Shown piece after piece: positions 33,467 through 43,402 of a stretch of 64,000 nucleotides of DNA. A program made the translations under genes and the position numbers. The DNA is from Cephalopachus bancanus. Taxonomy: Eukaryota; Chordata; Mammalia; Primates; Tarsiidae. Each line of letters starts with the position of its first letter. Within the stretch, counting starts at the first letter, position 1. The stretch lies in contig JAPVLO010000122.1 of assembly GCA_027257055.1 (NCBI GenBank), positions 3,162,001-3,226,000 on the forward strand. The letters are read 5' to 3'. The notes beneath the pieces are model-generated. The model ran no database searches. It had not been told where the DNA came from and saw only the letters and a list, made by a program, of their open reading frames with translations.

Positions 33467-36400
33467 TCAACACAGTGAAGGGGTCTGCCGGCCGGGTGTG
33501 GGTGCAGTGGACCCACGGGACGATTCATCCACTTTGAGCGTGGTGGACGTGGTTAGGATTACGACGTAGGATCCTTTCCAACGTGGCTGGAGCGTCTGGT
33601 GTTGATGTCTACGGACGTACACCCAGTCACCTAGGCGTTAGCGGTGTGGTTCCGGGGGTGGCCCGGTTTCGTAGAGGGCCTTTAATGCAGGCCACACCCG
33701 CTCATGTGCTTTTTGCAGTGCTTGCAAGGAAAAAAGGAGTTGTTGATCATCAAATTCAACAAGTACTTCAGGTTTTAAATTTAACACAATAGGCGGGGGA
33801 ATGCCAAACATGATTTTAAAGGGCGTGAGGCCCATTTTATAGGGAGAATTGAGCACCCTATAAAGGGCGAAGGGGAGGAGAGCCACCCAGTCCCCACCAG
33901 TCTCCAGGGATAATTTAGTTAAGGTCTCTTTTAACGTTCTATTCATGCGTTCTACCTGTCCTGAACTTTGGGGCCTGTATGCACAGTGTAACTTCCAATC
34001 TGCCCCAAGAACCTGAGCTATTCCCTGTGTTACCTTAGAAACAAAACCTGGTCCATTGTCTGACCCTATTTGGACGGGGAAACCATACCTTGGCATAATG
34101 TCCTCCAGGAGTTTCTTTACCAGTATTGGTGCCGTTTCATGTTTTGTAGGAAATGCTTCAGTTCAGCCTGAAAAAGTGTCTATAAACACCAGTAAATACT
34201 TGTAACCATATTTTCCCGGTTTTATCTCGGTGAAGTTTACCTCCTAGTATGCTCCTGGCCTGTTACCTCAGAGTCTGGTTCCCGGGTTGGATTTGTGTGA
34301 AGAGGCATTTGTTACTTGACAAGCGTAGCACTTGGCCACGATCTGTTCAATTTTAGATTGCGAGTCTTTGATGGTTATTTTAGCATGTCGTATCAAGTCT
34401 CCCAATTTTTTTGTTCCCATATGAGTACTTCTGTGTATTTTTATGAGGAGCTGTTGTCCTAATTTTTCTGGTAAGATTACACTGCAGTTTGCTGCCCTCC
34501 ACCAGCCATGCAAGTATTGTACCATAGGTTGGCGTTTGATTCAATTTAAGTCTTCTTCTGTGTATTTGGGGTCATCTGGCAATTCTGGTGCCCCTGGGTC
34601 TGGTAGCATAGTTACTAGGATATGATTTACAGACATGGCTGCCTCCTTTGCTTTTAGGTCAGCCAAGTGGTTTCCCCTGGCTACCAGCGTGTCCACTGTC
34701 TGGTGTCCCGGACAATGGATGATGGCTAATGCCTTAGGTAGCCAGAGGGCTTGTAGCAGCTCGAGGATTTCAGCTTTGTTTTTGATGGTTTTTCCTTCTG
34801 CCGTTAGGAGCCCCCTTTCTCTGTAAGTGGCTCCATGTACATGAGCCGTGGCAAACGCATATCTGCTGTCCATATAAATGTTTACCCATTTGCCACCTCC
34901 CATAGTCAACACTTTGGTTAGCACAATTAACTCAGCCCGCTAGGCAGAGGCTCCGGCCACTAATGGTTCTGCCCAGACAATTTCAGTCTCCGTGGTTACG
35001 GCTGCCCCCACATATCTTGTTCCATTCCGGACCAAGCTACTGCCATCTGTGTACTAGGTGTTATCCGCATCAGGCAAGGGCTGATCCTGGAGGTCGGCTC
35101 TCACCCCAGACACCTGGGCCAGGATTTCTTCACAGTCATGGAAGGGGGCCTCCCAGTCCAGGTTGGGGAGCAGCATGGCTGGATTCAAGGAGGTGGGGGT
35201 CTGGAACAGAATTCTAGTAGGATCTAGGAGCAAGCCCTGGTAGTAAGTCAAGCGGGCATTACTTATCCATTGATCTGGTGGCTGTCTGAGCACCCACTCT
35301 ATGGCATGGGGTGTACTGACATACAGTTCTTGACCCATGGTTATTTTGTCAGCATCCTTGACCATAGTGGCGACTGCTGCAATGATTTTCAAACATGGGG
35401 GCCATCCAGCTGCTACAGGATCTAATCTCTTTGAGAGGTATGCTATGGGCTTTTTCCAGGGGCCTAGCTGTTGTAGCCGGACCCCCTTTGCGACCCCTTT
35501 CAGTTCATCCACATATAGATGAAACAACTTTGTTAAATCAGGTAACCCAAGGGCCAGGGCCGAGAGTAACGCTTGTTTGAGGTTATTAAAAGATTTGTTT
35601 ATGGCCTCCATCCAAACAAAGTCTTGCTTATTTTTAGTGGTTTCATATAGTGGTCTAGCCAACTCAGTGAACCCCGGAATCCACAAGAAGCAGAGTCCCA
35701 CTGAACCCAGGAATTCGCATACCTGGCGGACATTTTGTGGCGGTGGAATTCTTAGAACAGTTTCCTTTCTAGCGTCCATTAGCCATCTCTGCCCATCTTC
35801 TATTTTGTATCCCAGATAGCTCACCTCCGTTCTGCAGATTTGTGCCCTTTTTGCCGAGGCGTGGTACCCCAGGGTGCCCAGAGTTTGTAACAAGTCCTCG
35901 GTGCCTTGTAGACACATGTCTCAGTCCTCTGCTGCCAGCAGGATATCATCTACATACTGTAACAGAGTCAGGTTGGGGTTCTTTGTACGAAACTCACCCA
36001 AATCCTCCTGTAGTGCCTTGTTGAAAATGGTGGGTGAATTATTGAATCCTTGAGGCAGTCGTGTCCAGGTGAGCTGGTCATTGATACCCTTTCCTGAATC
36101 CATCCATTCAAAGGCAAAGATCTCCTGGCTTTTTGGGGCCAAGGGCAAACTGAAAAATGTATCCTTTAAATCCAGCACAGTATACCATGTCCTGGTTGGG
36201 GGCAGAGTGGTGAGGAGGGTGTAGGGGTTTGGGACCATAGGGTATATGTCCATTACTCACCGGTTTACCGCTCGTAAATCCTGAACCGGCCTATATTCAC
36301 CTGAGTTTGGTTTTTGCACCAGCAGCAGGGGAGTGTTCCAGGCTGACTGACAGGGTCGCAGCACCCCCACACTTAATAACCACCGGATGTGAGGGGCTAT

Positions 36401-36979
36401 ACCTTCCTGTGTGGTCAGGGGCATCGGGTACTGCCATACCCTGACCAGATCGACTCCCAGTTTCAGTTCTACGAACACTGCTGGCCGGTGCTTGGCTAGT
36501 CTCATTCCCCCTGTCTCTGCCCATGCTTGGGAAAAACTCTGTAGCCAGCAGTTTATATCATCCATTGGTGGTAGTGGCCTTTGGAGGAGATGATACTCAT
36601 CCTCCAGGCTTATAGTGAGCACCTGGATAGGATGTCCATTTTTTTTGTTTAAAATCTTTGTCCCCTCTGGGTGAAAGCTGATTTGAGCTCCCATTTTGGT
36701 GAGTAGGTCTCGGCCTAACAGGGGGTATGGGCACTCATGGATGACTATAAAGGAGTGAGACACTTGGCCCACGCCAAGGTCCACTGTCCTTTGGGTGGTC
36801 CATGGATACGGCTTAGTGCCCATGGCCCCCAGCACCCACGAAATCTTGTTTGATACCCTTCCATGTGGTTGCAGTAGGACAGAGTGCTGTGCCTCTGTGT
36901 CCACATGGAATTGCATTGGCTGCTCCTCCACCTTAAGAATTACCCTGGGCTCGGGGAGGGGCTCTGAACCCCGAACCCC
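33467..36979 (-). pseudogene. pol: pol remnant: protease, RT/RNase H, integrase
   Basis: Expected product: Gag-Pol read-through polyprotein. It continues gag's frame past amber codon 36980-36982 to TGA 33467-33469 with no frameshift, but has nine premature stops (36257, 35921, 35054, 34940, 34541, 34268, 34244, 34163, 33638; lower coordinate of each codon). Protease has DTE (36896-36904) where DTG is required. RT has 'LPQGF' and YVDD (35945-35956). RNase H residues appear after a stop. Integrase has the H/H/C/C zinc site (34319-34435) and the second Asp and Glu 35 residues apart, but Asn where the first catalytic Asp is expected (34235-34237). Inactive. Confidence 0.93.
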
Positions 36980-36982
36980 CTA
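36980..36982 (-). other. gag-pol amber read-through codon
   Basis: TAG after Gly-Asp, followed by GGGG and then pol in the same frame. In gammaretroviruses a pseudoknot downstream lets a fraction of ribosomes read the amber codon as an amino acid. Frame continuity is visible here; the pseudoknot was not modelled. Confidence 0.8.
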
Positions 36983-38581
36983 GTCCCCAGGGTATAGGTT
37001 TTCCCCCAGGTTTAAGATGTGTAGCTTATTTCCTGGATCCCTGGGATTAGGGTGTTTCTTGGGACAGTCTTTCACCCAATGATCCTCTTCTTTGCAATAT
37101 GCACACTGGTTTCTGTTTAAGTTGCGGCGTCCCTTCTGACAACTGCCCTCCTTACCTGGCTCCGTGGCCAGTTTTTTGAGGCATCTCTGTTTCTCCTGGG
37201 GGTCATTGGTGGTGGTGGCCAGCAAGATTTTGGCTAAGTTGCAAGTCTGGCGGTTGTTTATTCTGGTCTGCTGGTCCTCTGGGCTTTCTCGGCTGTTGTA
37301 TACTCTTTCAGCCACTATTAGTAAGTCCTGAAGGCTTTTCTCTCCTAACCTCTCTGCCCTCTGCAACTTCCTTTTAATATCTGGGGCAGCTTGATTGACA
37401 AAAGCCATTATAACAGCTGCCCTAGTCTCCGGTGCTTCTGGATTCATAGGAGTGTACCACCTGAAGGCCTCCGTAATTCTCTCCAGAAAAGCAGCCGGAC
37501 TCTCATCCTTATCCTGTCTAACATCATATACTCTGGCCAAATTAGTGGGCTTGCGTGCTGCAACCCTGAGACCCGCCATTAAAGTCTGGCAATAGACCTG
37601 GAGCTTCTCCTTACTTTCTGCCATATTAAAGTCCCACACAGGGTGGGACGGGGGAAAGGCTGCATTGATAAAATCCGGATTCTGGGTCGGTTGTCTATCC
37701 TCACCCAGAACCAATTTCTGGGCTTCCGTCTGAATGCGTTCTCTTTCCTCCATGGTGAACAGAACCTTTAAAAGCATTTGGCAATCATCCCAGGTGGGCT
37801 GGTGGGTAAAGAGAATGCTTTCTAACAAGTCAGTTAAATCTTTGGGATTATCAGAAAATTTGGCGGTTTGGGTTTTCCAGTTGTACAAATCAGAGGTGGA
37901 GAATGGCCAATAGTGCAGGGGCTGTTCTCCAGTTTCATCTGGAGGCCCCATTGCACGGAGGGGGAGCACAGTGGAGTCGGCGGGTCTCATATTTGGGGCT
38001 GGGGCTGCCCGATTGGCGTGTCCCTGTGTTCCTGCTGCCGGTCCATGTGGGGGCTCCTCCGCCTGTGGAACAGGGGCCCGGCCCCCAACAGCACCTTCTC
38101 TAGGCGCCGGAGGAGCCGAAGGGATATCGTGATAGAGAGGAGGGAAAAGTAAATCCTCAGGCTCTGCATCCTGCAGGACCAGGTAAAGAGGGGTTTTAGT
38201 TGACCCTTGGGTTTCCGTAGGCCTGCTTGGCTTTGTCTCCTGCGAGGCCAGGACTCTGAGCGTCAGCCCTGTTTGAGGTGGGATAAAAGATTTGGCCCAC
38301 GGGGGGGGATTAATTACATCCTGCCATACGAGGATGTAAGGCACCTGATCTGGGTGGCCGTGACATCCATCCTGGAAGATAACTTGCTTAACCTGCAAAA
38401 CAAGACTTAGTGAGAAAGTGCCCTCTGGCGGCCATCCTACATTGAAGGATGGCCATTCAGACATGCAGAGGGTTTGAAACTTTTTCCTGTGAATGGTTAC
38501 ACTCAGATTGTGAGCCCTTTCTTTTACATCTGAAAAGTGGTCAGTCATCAGGGTTAAAGGGGTGGTCAGCATCTGTCCCAT
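36980..38581 (-). CDS. gag: Gag polyprotein, intact frame (endogenous)
   Basis: 533 codons from ATG 38581, with no internal stop. Gag assembles virus particles at the membrane. Gly2 (MGQ) suggests N-myristoylation. Matrix is about residues 1-130. A p12-like region has PPLY (147-150) and PSAP (154-157), matching Nedd4-type and Tsg101 late-domain motifs. Capsid runs to about 470 with a major-homology-like region near 355-377. Nucleocapsid has one CX2CX4HX4C finger (Cys493, Cys496, His501, Cys506). Length fits gammaretroviral Gag. It is the only ORF of the provirus still open; expression or co-option is unproven. Confidence 0.9.
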   Translation of the reverse strand: MGQMLTTPLTLMTDHFSDVKERAHNLSVTIHRKKFQTLCMSEWPSFNVGWPPEGTFSLSLVLQVKQVIFQDGCHGHPDQVPYILVWQDVINPPPWAKSFIPPQTGLTLRVLASQETKPSRPTETQGSTKTPLYLVLQDAEPEDLLFPPLYHDIPSAPPAPREGAVGGRAPVPQAEEPPHGPAAGTQGHANRAAPAPNMRPADSTVLPLRAMGPPDETGEQPLHYWPFSTSDLYNWKTQTAKFSDNPKDLTDLLESILFTHQPTWDDCQMLLKVLFTMEERERIQTEAQKLVLGEDRQPTQNPDFINAAFPPSHPVWDFNMAESKEKLQVYCQTLMAGLRVAARKPTNLARVYDVRQDKDESPAAFLERITEAFRWYTPMNPEAPETRAAVIMAFVNQAAPDIKRKLQRAERLGEKSLQDLLIVAERVYNSRESPEDQQTRINNRQTCNLAKILLATTTNDPQEKQRCLKKLATEPGKEGSCQKGRRNLNRNQCAYCKEEDHWVKDCPKKHPNPRDPGNKLHILNLGENLYPGD

Positions 38582-38797
38582 GTTTTCCGTCCACAATAAC
38601 ACAACCACAAACACAACAGACAAAATGAAGCTACCAACATAAAAGTGTGGTTTTCCGCAGCTGTAAAGACAAAAGTAAAACTGAGCTGAGGGTAAGTCCG
38701 TGCCCTTAGGCAACTGACTTTCCTCACAGATGAGGACTTCGTCCTCCAGACAGGGCTGTGGGACATCTCCCACGACCCCTGGTTGACGGTCCACCAG
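38582..38797 (-). CDS. Glyco-Gag-like N-terminal leader
   Basis: In frame with gag, 72 codons upstream of the ATG, beginning at a CTG (38795-38797) in a favourable context (G at -3 and +4); the nearest in-frame upstream stop is TAA four codons earlier. Residues ~50-67 of the leader are hydrophobic (GSFILSVVFVVVLLW), a probable membrane segment just before the Gag Met. This layout is that of gammaretroviral glyco-Gag, a type II membrane form of Gag. Start codon use is inferred. Confidence 0.7.
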
Positions 38798-38938
38798 CGC
38801 GTCTGCTTAAGCCAATGCCGACCTGGAATTCTTATGGATAATACAGATGTGCGCTGATAGACAGAGGAACGAATGCACTCACCTACCGGCGCTGGGACCC
38901 TCCGGGCTGGGGGTGTCTCGGGGGGGGAGGTCTGTGGG

Positions 38939-38956
38939 ATCCTGGACGAGCCCCCA
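38939..38956 (-). promoter_or_regulatory. Primer binding site, tRNA-Pro
   Basis: On the minus strand TGGGGGCTCGTCCAGGAT follows the LTR after a TT spacer. It matches 17 of 18 bases of the tRNA-Pro complement used by many gammaretroviruses. Confidence 0.88.
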
Positions 38957-38958
38957 AA

Positions 38959-39539
38959 TGTTGTACCTGAATCCTGAATCCGAGAGACCACCAAAGAGCC
39001 AGCTCCGATGCAAATCACACAAGGGTCTTTATTCAGGCTTGAGTCTGGGCTCATGTCCATAACCAGTGCAGCAGTACAGGAATGAGAGCCCCGACCCAGC
39101 ACAGCAAGCAGCTTATATACACAGTTACAAGGGAGGGGAAAGAACTTTAAACTTGTTCGCACATGATTGGGTAATTTCTCCTACTGGGTATGAGGGAGTT
39201 TGGGATTGGTTGGTTTGTATGGTCACGGGTTGCGGCTGACCGCGGCTGACCATCAACGGTCAGGCGGGCTGGGTGGAACCGGTTGAGACATCTGGAATGT
39301 GAGATTACTAGGGGAGTGGAACAGGAAATGAGGCCAGGGGGTCTGCACTGTGACTCCGCAGTTTTCTTTTGGTATGTGAACTTGTTTACCAAAAGTATAC
39401 TACTGGGCTTGGGTGGGAAAGCAAGCATACATCTGAGTTTTAAAAACAAGTTTCAATATACATTCAAAATAAGCTTCAACCTACACTTAAAACAAGTTTT
39501 ATCACGCAATTATGAACTAGATGGCCCTTGAGCTCCTCA
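38959..39539 (-). repeat. Provirus 5' LTR with promoter and polyA signals
   Basis: 581 bp, minus-strand TGAGGAGC to TACAACA. On the minus strand, CCAAT boxes lie near 39205-39209 and 39165-39169, a TATA-like TATATAAG near 39112-39119, and AATAAA at 39028-39033, in the order expected for U3-R-U5. The promoter may retain activity; this was not tested. Confidence 0.92.
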
Positions 39540-39587
39540 GGTTCAACTTGTACAGAAAGAAAAAAAATCCCACAAATCCATTCTTGT

Positions 39588-39913
39588 AAAATTCTGCAAG
39601 ACATCCGGGCTCTGTGGCTCAGCCTGTAATCCCACACCTTTGGGAGGCTGAGGTGAGTGGTTTGCCTGAGCCTGCGGGTTTGAGACCCGTCTGGGCAGCG
39701 AGACCTCATCTCTACAATAAATCAAAAAATCAACCGGGCATGGTAGCACATGCCTGTAATTCCGGCTACTCAGAAGGCTGAGGCGGAAGGATCACCGGAG
39801 CTCAGCAGGTCGAGGCTGCGATGAATGAGAGCGCGCCACTGCACTCCAGTCTGGGCAACAGAGTGAGACTCCAACTCAAAAAAACAAAACAAAACAAAAA
39901 AAATTCTACAAGA
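39588..39913 (+). repeat. Alu SINE, 14-bp duplication
   Basis: Flanked by AAAATTCTGCAAGA (39588-39601) and AAAATTCTACAAGA (39900-39913). Short left-arm class with 'AATAAATCAAAAAATCAACC'. Inserted about 50 bp from the provirus edge. Confidence 0.93.
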
Positions 39914-40696
39914 GAGAGAAAAAAAAAGAGAGGACAGAGTGAGAATCTGAAAAAGTTTCAACATTGCCATGGGAATTCAATCCCAGGTCCAGCTACATGA
40001 TTATGCAAATCATCACAGATGGTAGAGGATTAAATGATACACACAGCTGAGAACCTTGTCTGAAATAATAATAATACTTAAACCTGCACCCAGGGACACT
40101 TGTGGATTGTCACAAGCCCTGATCTTCTTGGTCCATTTACTCTTTGGATCTTATGGTTTCAATTCACCACTCAGACATTTTCTGCAATACAGGTTTCACA
40201 AAGCATTATGTTCTTTAGGGAAATACTTCAGTGGAACACAAAATAGTTTCTTGTACAAAAGCAACAGCAGCTGTTGGAGTTTATAGAAATGAGCAGAGCC
40301 CAATATGACGAATTATAAACATACTTATGTTTAAAGCAAGCACTGACAGAAAAGAGGCAGCAGAACACAGAATATGCTTCTATTTATCTCAAAAAATATA
40401 CACAGTATCAAGAAAGCCATACAAAGTGACCAGAAGATCCAGGAAATTCAGGTACCAGACAATGTTTTGCTCTCCCCTCCTCAGGAAATTAGGTGTGAGA
40501 CAGAACAGGAGCCCCCATTTAGGGGCCTGGGGGCCCCTGCCCCAAGTGTGGAGATAAAGAAAAATCTTGAGTTCTTTCAGTTCTTGCCCCGAGAAGTAAA
40601 TAAGCAACTTGACATAAGAAGGTAATAATAACCTAAAACAATAGCCAAATAAGCTAGAATCAGGGATGTTTGGTTCCCCTACAGAAACTAAATGTA
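39914..40696. other. No recognised feature
   Basis: No gene or repeat recognised. Two overlapping 76- and 83-codon frames near 40.3-40.6 kb have no domain. Confidence 0.4.
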
Positions 40697-40991
40697 TGAC
40701 TTGGTACAGTGACTCATGCCTATAATCCCAGCACTTTGGGAGCCCAAGGTAAGAGGATTGCCTGAGCTCTCATGTTCGAGACCAGCCTGGGCCACTTGTT
40801 GAGATCTCCTGTACAATAAATTTTTTTAAAAAGTAGCTGGGCATAGTGACGCATGCCTGTAGTTTCAGCTACTTGAAAGGCTGAGGTGAAAGTATCGCCT
40901 GAGCCCAGCAGATTGAGGCTGCGGTGGCTGTGAGAATGCCACTGCACTCCAGCCTAGGCGACAGAATGAGACACCAACTAAAAAAAAAAAA
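40697..40991 (+). repeat. Alu SINE
   Basis: Dimer with many mismatches ('TGTACAATAAATTTTTTTAA' in the middle) and a pure A tail. Older copy. Confidence 0.87.
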
Positions 40992-41424
40992 TGAATCAAA
41001 GAAACTAAAGGTAACATCTTAACACATATCTCTGAACTGTTTTTCAGAAATCTGGACCTCCAATAAATGGATTTGTCAGCATGTAGATCTCAGATAAGGG
41101 GGACCTGGGGATTGAACTCTGACCATCTGACCACTGTTTTTTGTTCTAAATCTCTTCCTGAGGACGTTGGAGAAAGTCGGACCCATGAGCTAGAGCTAAC
41201 ATTATTTTCTGCAGACCCCACATTTTTAAACAAAGCTTCTCTTTCTTAACTAATTTCAAATCAGGAAATCTTTGAATTTACTTATGACCTGTAAGTCCCC
41301 ACTTCAAGATAGCCCACTCTCTTAAGCCAAAACCAGTGTGTATCATTCATGTATTGATTTATAATTTTGCCTGTAACTTCTGCTTTATTGAAAATGACCC
41401 CTGGCTTTAAAACTCCTTACTTGC
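40992..41424. other. No recognised feature
   Basis: AT-rich sequence without a recognised feature. Confidence 0.4.
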
Positions 41425-41482
41425 TCCAGCCTGGGAGACAGAGTGAGACTCTAACTCAAAAAACAAACAAACAAAAAAAACC
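41425..41482 (+). repeat. Alu 3'-terminal fragment
   Basis: Only 'GCTCCAGCCTGGGAGACAGA' through 'CTCTAACTC' and an A-rich tail remain of an Alu; strongly 5'-truncated. Confidence 0.75.
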
Positions 41483-41902
41483 TTTACTTGCAAGACATCT
41501 GAAAGGCATGAATTTAAGCATTAGCTGCCTTAACTTCTTTGCTTGGCGCCCTGCAAATAAACGTCTTCCTTTCTCCAGGGCTGGGGAATCCCAGCTCGGT
41601 TCTATAACAGGAGTTGAGGGTTTGGATCATTCTATTCTTTCATTTATGGCATATTGTCATCTTTTTCCTTTGCAGTAGTCCTCTATCCTTTTTCACCTCT
41701 AACCCTGCTCCCCGCTTCCCTTTCTGCTTTGTAATGTAAAGTTGTTAGTAGGTACCAAGAGTAACGTATTTGATATATGGCCTCGGTTATGTAAGTATCT
41801 TTGAAAATTATATATTACTGTTTCTATGTGAGTTGATGTTGAAAACCTATATGAGTAGGATTGCTACACAGCTCAATCTATTTCTTATCTTTCTCACCAA
41901 AC

Positions 41903-41904
<2 letters not shown>

Positions 41905-41953
<49 letters not shown>
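41905..41953. repeat. (GT)n microsatellite
   Basis: About 24 GT units immediately before a TATGTTTT stretch and a minus-strand Alu. Confidence 0.97.
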
Positions 41954-41957
<4 letters not shown>

Positions 41958-42207
41958 TTTGAGTTGGAGTCTCACTCTGTTGCCCAGGCTGGAATGCAGT
42001 GGCACTCTCATGGCCACTGCAGCCTCGACCTGCTGGGACTACAGACACACACCACCTTGCCTGACTAGTTTTTGTGATTTTTGTGATTTATTGTAGAGAT
42101 GAGGTCTCACCAAGTTGCCCAGGCTGGTCTTGAACCCCCGGGCTCAGGCAATCCTCTAGCCTCAGCCTCCCAAAGTGCTGGGATTACAGGCTGAGCTACC
42201 GTGCCCG
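41954..42207 (-). repeat. Alu SINE with internal deletion
   Basis: Minus-oriented. In the right arm 'CTCGACCTGCTGGGACTACA' joins positions normally ~45 bases apart, an internal deletion. Left arm is the 'CAAGTTGCCCAGG' form. Confidence 0.85.
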
Positions 42208-42409
42208 TTCACTAGATTGTTTTTCAAAATGGCTGCACAAGTCTACTCTCCAAACTCCAGTAGTAAATGAGAGCTGCTCCTCTCTACATACTCGTCTGTA
42301 TTATACGACTTTCTAATTTTAGCAATACTATCTTATGGTTTTAATCTGTATTTTGCTAATTACTTGTGATTAAGGATCTTTTCAAATAATTGCTAGGTGT
42401 TTGGGATTC

Positions 42410-42678
42410 CCCTTCTCTCACCCATACTGGAGTGCAGTGGCACAACCATAGCTCACTGCACCCTCAAATGCCGGGGCTCATGTGATCCTCTCACCTCAAC
42501 CTCTCAAGTAGCTGGAACAATCAGCATGTATCATGACACCTGGCTAATAAAAAATAATTTTTTTTTAGAGATGGGGGTCTCACTATGTTGCCCAGACTGG
42601 TCTTGAACTTCAGGCCTCAAGCGATATTCCACCTTGGTCTCCCAAAGTGCTGGGATTATAGATGTGAGCCATCAGACC
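42410..42678 (-). repeat. Alu SINE, older
   Basis: Minus-oriented and diverged ('CTCACTGCACCCTCAAATGC', 'AGATGGGGGTCTCACTATG'). This is the form closest to general primate AluJ-like sequence. Confidence 0.8.
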
Positions 42679-42754
42679 GTATTATATTATTGACCTATTT
42701 TTAATTGGTTTATCGTGTTTTTTCTTGTTGATTCACTAGAGTGCTTTGAATACT

Positions 42755-42965
42755 CTTGTTCAACACTGTTCAGTACAGTAGCCACTAGCCACATATGGCT
42801 ATTTAAATATAAATTAATTAAAATCACAAACTTAGTTCCTCGTTTGCTCTATCCCCATTTCAAGTGTTCAATAGCCCAATGTGGGTACAGGTTACTATGT
42901 TGGAGAGTGCAGATAGAAAACGTTTTCATCATCACAGAAAGTTCTAGTGGACAATGCTACCAGAT
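42755..42965 (+). mobile_element. Nonautonomous hAT-type element
   Basis: 'CAGTAGCCACTAGCCACATA' followed by AT-rich sequence and 'AGTGTTCAATAGCCC' is typical of Charlie-derived short elements in mammals. Exact family not fixed. Confidence 0.5.
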
Positions 42966-43129
42966 ATTAATCTCTTATAAATTTTCAATTTTGAAATATA
43001 TTCACCCAAACGGTTACTTGACTACAAATCTTATCTCTTGTATCTTTCACTGAATAAAAATCCTTAGTACTCTTGTCATCATATCCATCTATTTTTTTAC
43101 TTGTTCATGGGATCTTAAGAAAGCTTTCT

Positions 43130-43402
43130 CCTGGGAGGCAGAGGCAAGAGGATTGCCTGCGTCCAAGTGTCTGAGACCAGCCCGGGCAACTTGGTGAGAT
43201 CTCATCTCTACAATAAAAAAATAAATAAAAATTATCCAGGCATGGTGGCGCACTTCTGTAGTTCCAGTTACTTGGAAGGCAGAGGTAAAAGGATCCCTGA
43301 GCCCTGCAGGTTGAGGCTGTGGTGGCTGTGAGCGTGCCACTGCACTCCAACCTGGACGATAGAGTGAGAGTCCGATTCAAAAAAAAAAGAAAAGAAAAGA
43401 AA
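43130..43402 (+). repeat. Alu SINE, 5' end missing
   Basis: Starts within the left arm at 'CCTGGGAGGCAGAGGCAAG', complete to an A-rich tail with AAAAGAAAAG. Confidence 0.85.

Larger units (their letters stand above)
31269..39544 (-). mobile_element. Gammaretrovirus-like provirus, complete but inactive
   Basis: An 8.27-kb class I endogenous retrovirus with GGTTC duplicated on both sides (31269-31273, 39540-39544). From right to left: 5' LTR, PBS for tRNA-Pro, glyco-Gag-like leader, gag, pol, env remnant, polypurine tract, 3' LTR. The gammaretroviral affinity is shown by the in-frame amber between gag and pol, a single CCHC finger, YVDD in RT, D,D-35-E integrase spacing and CX6CC in TM. LTRs differ at about 33 positions by eye in 580. 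Multiple lethal lesions; a minus-strand Alu sits in env. Confidence 0.95.

Noticed and set aside
38566..39162. 198-codon minus-strand frame across the LTR and leader
   Set aside because: It overlaps the LTR, the PBS and the glyco-Gag frame in another register and shows no domain of its own. The gag register has the conserved features.
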